From: Succinatimonas sp. UBA6849
GTDB lineage: Bacteria; Pseudomonadota; Gammaproteobacteria; Enterobacterales; Succinivibrionaceae
Length of the DNA: 6,784 nucleotides
Assembly: GCA_002449335.1 (NCBI GenBank)
Contig: DKDL01000078.1
Coordinates: 1-6,784, forward strand
Direction of reading: 5' to 3'
Below the pieces are notes generated by a model, which searched no databases, was not told where the DNA came from, and was given only the letters and a program-made list of their open reading frames with translations. Both the position numbers and the translations under genes were made by a program. Shown one piece after another: positions 5,319-6,784 of the stretch (position 1 is the first letter of the stretch; every line of letters starts with the position of its first letter).

Positions 5319-5350
5319 AAGAGTCAAAGCTGTTGATCATAAAAAGAACT

Positions 5351-6784
5351 TTACACTTCCAGGTATTCTGTAAAAGCTCTTACCTTAGGATCTGCATTAA
5401 AGACTGCTGCAATTCTTAGTAGCTCATGCTTTTTAGGTAAGATGTTGCCATAATCACGAGTTTTAATCTGCTCTACAGCTTCACTAAGCTTTGCCTTAGC
5501 TTCAGTCTCATTTTGAGCATACTTAAATTCAAAGACTATTCTTCTGTTATCAGACTCAACTACAAGGTCAGCTCTACCTTTTGATGAATGTAATTCTGCA
5601 GTAACGGAGTTGCAAATACCCTTTAAGTACATATAGAGTAATTGCTGAATTACTGCCTCAGAATTGATTGGATAATTATCATATGAAACTGTATTTAGAA
5701 CAGTATTGAAAAGGCCTATGATTTCACCAACATCTTTACTTTGTGTAAGAATTTGCTCATTAACATTCTCAAGCTTTGTATCATCAAAGAAATTTAATGC
5801 CATTAGAGAGAACAGTGCATTGTAAACTTCACTGTTTGGTATTCCTAAGGTCATAAAACCTTTTGAGTATACTGGTGAGCGTAAAGTTAAATAACCAGTC
5901 TGACACATTAAGACATTCTGATTGATTGAGGTTAAAGAGGTTGGATTTTTATAATCATTTACTTTAATGTTGATAGTTTTATCTTTTTCGATGTAATCCA
6001 ATGCATTTAACTTATGAGTCTTCAAATAGTTAGCAAGAATTGATGGTAAACCACCATTGTCGTACCAGTAGTCACCAAACTGAACCTTTTTCTTTTCTAT
6101 CATTGTTTGGAAAAAAGAATTTACTGACCAAGTACTGAACACTTTCTTTTCATAGTCTTCATCAAAGCAATAGCCATCATAATTTTGAGCCATCATATCT
6201 AACATTGACTCAAGTTGAGTGTCGGTTACATCATCAACACTACAGTTATTCTCATAGGATGCAGCTAGTTTTAGGTAATCAATGTAGTACTTTTTAATCT
6301 CATCACGAGTAAAGCCTATCATCTGAGAATAGGCACTAGCATTGGTAATATCTCTGATATCTGAACCAATAGAAAAGATTTCTACATCTTTTAATCTCGT
6401 GACACCGGTAATTCCTAAGAATTTAATTGGCCACTTATTTTTAATAGTGGCATAAATGCTTTTGATTTTTTCCTGGAATTGCTTATATAGAGTTTCATTA
6501 TTGATGTTTGCTGTTATCTGACAGTCATACTCATCAATTAAGATCACGATTTGGCGTTTTTCTTTTCTTAACTCATCTAACAGGAAGTAAATTGTGTCTT
6601 CAGGTTCGACTTTCTCTTTATAGCCTTTAAGATTGATGTCTTGAGCGAATGCTGTGATAATTGAATTTAGCTTTTGCTTAAAAAGATCAAGCGAGTACTT
6701 ATCTAAATCTAAAAAATTCAGTCTTAATACAGGATAGGTAGGTTCAGTCCACTTGTCATAAATCCAGGTACCTTTAAAGTAAGG
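5351..6784 (-). CDS. AAA-ATPase-like / PD-(D/E)XK nuclease family protein, 5'-truncated by the window edge
   Basis: The frame is open from the right edge to the TAA at 5353-5351, giving 477 visible C-terminal residues. A GTG at 6547 could be taken for a start, but it falls inside the Walker B block, and the upstream frame to base 6784 encodes typical family sequence (YFKGTWIYDKW at visible residues 2-12), so the true start lies beyond the window. Landmarks are Walker B-like VILIDEYD (80-87), sensor-type GITGVTRL (124-131), IRDITNAS and MIGFTRDEIKKYY (about 143-167) of the ATPase region, and near the C-terminus KGRADLVVE (402-410) followed by IVFEFKYA (416-423). Asp406, Glu419 and Lys421 form the D...ExK nuclease signature. 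The P-loop is off the edge. It is a relative, not a copy, of the gene at the left edge, and both are on the minus strand. DNA cleavage is predicted from the intact motif; the biological role is unknown. Confidence 0.92.
   Translation of the reverse strand, partial: PYFKGTWIYDKWTEPTYPVLRLNFLDLDKYSLDLFKQKLNSIITAFAQDINLKGYKEKVEPEDTIYFLLDELRKEKRQIVILIDEYDCQITANINNETLYKQFQEKIKSIYATIKNKWPIKFLGITGVTRLKDVEIFSIGSDIRDITNASAYSQMIGFTRDEIKKYYIDYLKLAASYENNCSVDDVTDTQLESMLDMMAQNYDGYCFDEDYEKKVFSTWSVNSFFQTMIEKKKVQFGDYWYDNGGLPSILANYLKTHKLNALDYIEKDKTINIKVNDYKNPTSLTSINQNVLMCQTGYLTLRSPVYSKGFMTLGIPNSEVYNALFSLMALNFFDDTKLENVNEQILTQSKDVGEIIGLFNTVLNTVSYDNYPINSEAVIQQLLYMYLKGICNSVTAELHSSKGRADLVVESDNRRIVFEFKYAQNETEAKAKLSEAVEQIKTRDYGNILPKKHELLRIAAVFNADPKVRAFTEYLEV

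Noticed and set aside
6545..6547. GTG as start of the right-edge nuclease gene
   Set aside because: It falls within the Walker B block, and 79 further in-frame codons up to the window edge encode family sequence, so the gene is simply cut by the window.
1..6784. CRISPR array, insertion sequence or tRNA
   Set aside because: No repeat-spacer array, transposase motif, terminal inverted repeats or cloverleaf-like sequence was seen on either strand; the GTACTAGA units are too short and closely spaced to be CRISPR repeats.

Overview
This AT-rich window looks like a chromosomal segment of a gut-type gammaproteobacterium. ThiI carries a C-terminal rhodanese domain with both family cysteines, SlyD has a long His/Cys tail, and the acyltransferase belongs to a type I associate with gammaproteobacteria. 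The two flanking genes belong to an AAA-ATPase/PD-(D/E)XK family that is often multi-copy in host-associated anaerobes. Together these suggest something like the Succinivibrionaceae; that placement is inference, because there is no rRNA or other marker in the window.

Layout: positions 1-784 (minus strand) hold the N-terminal 261 residues of an AAA-ATPase-like/PD-(D/E)XK family protein, cut by the left edge. A 279-base divergent intergenic region follows, with promoter-like elements for both directions and several small palindromes. Four plus-strand genes come next: a PlsC-type acyltransferase (1064-2197), a small exported or lipoprotein-like protein with a possible pilin-like C-terminal domain (2381-2980), slyD (3030-3710) and thiI (3773-5242). 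A second member of the ATPase/nuclease family is read convergently from the right edge (5351-6784, minus strand) and lacks its N-terminus. A strong hairpin at 5271-5318 separates the convergent genes and could terminate transcription from both sides.

The plus-strand genes do not form an obvious single pathway: membrane phospholipid synthesis, an envelope protein, a folding and metal-handling chaperone, and tRNA sulfur modification. The 183-base gap before the lipoprotein-like gene is the most patterned non-coding stretch. It has three copies of GTACTAGA exactly 17 bases apart, then an 18-base palindrome. A Rho-independent terminator lies between slyD and thiI and runs almost directly into the thiI ribosome-binding site, so thiI must depend on read-through or on a promoter inside slyD.

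I found no CRISPR array, insertion sequence, tRNA or rRNA. No clear new multi-gene system is visible. The most unusual features are the fourfold metal-ligand repeat in SlyD, the 17-base-phased repeats at 2223-2264, the pilin-like lipoprotein candidate, and the terminator that abuts the thiI start.
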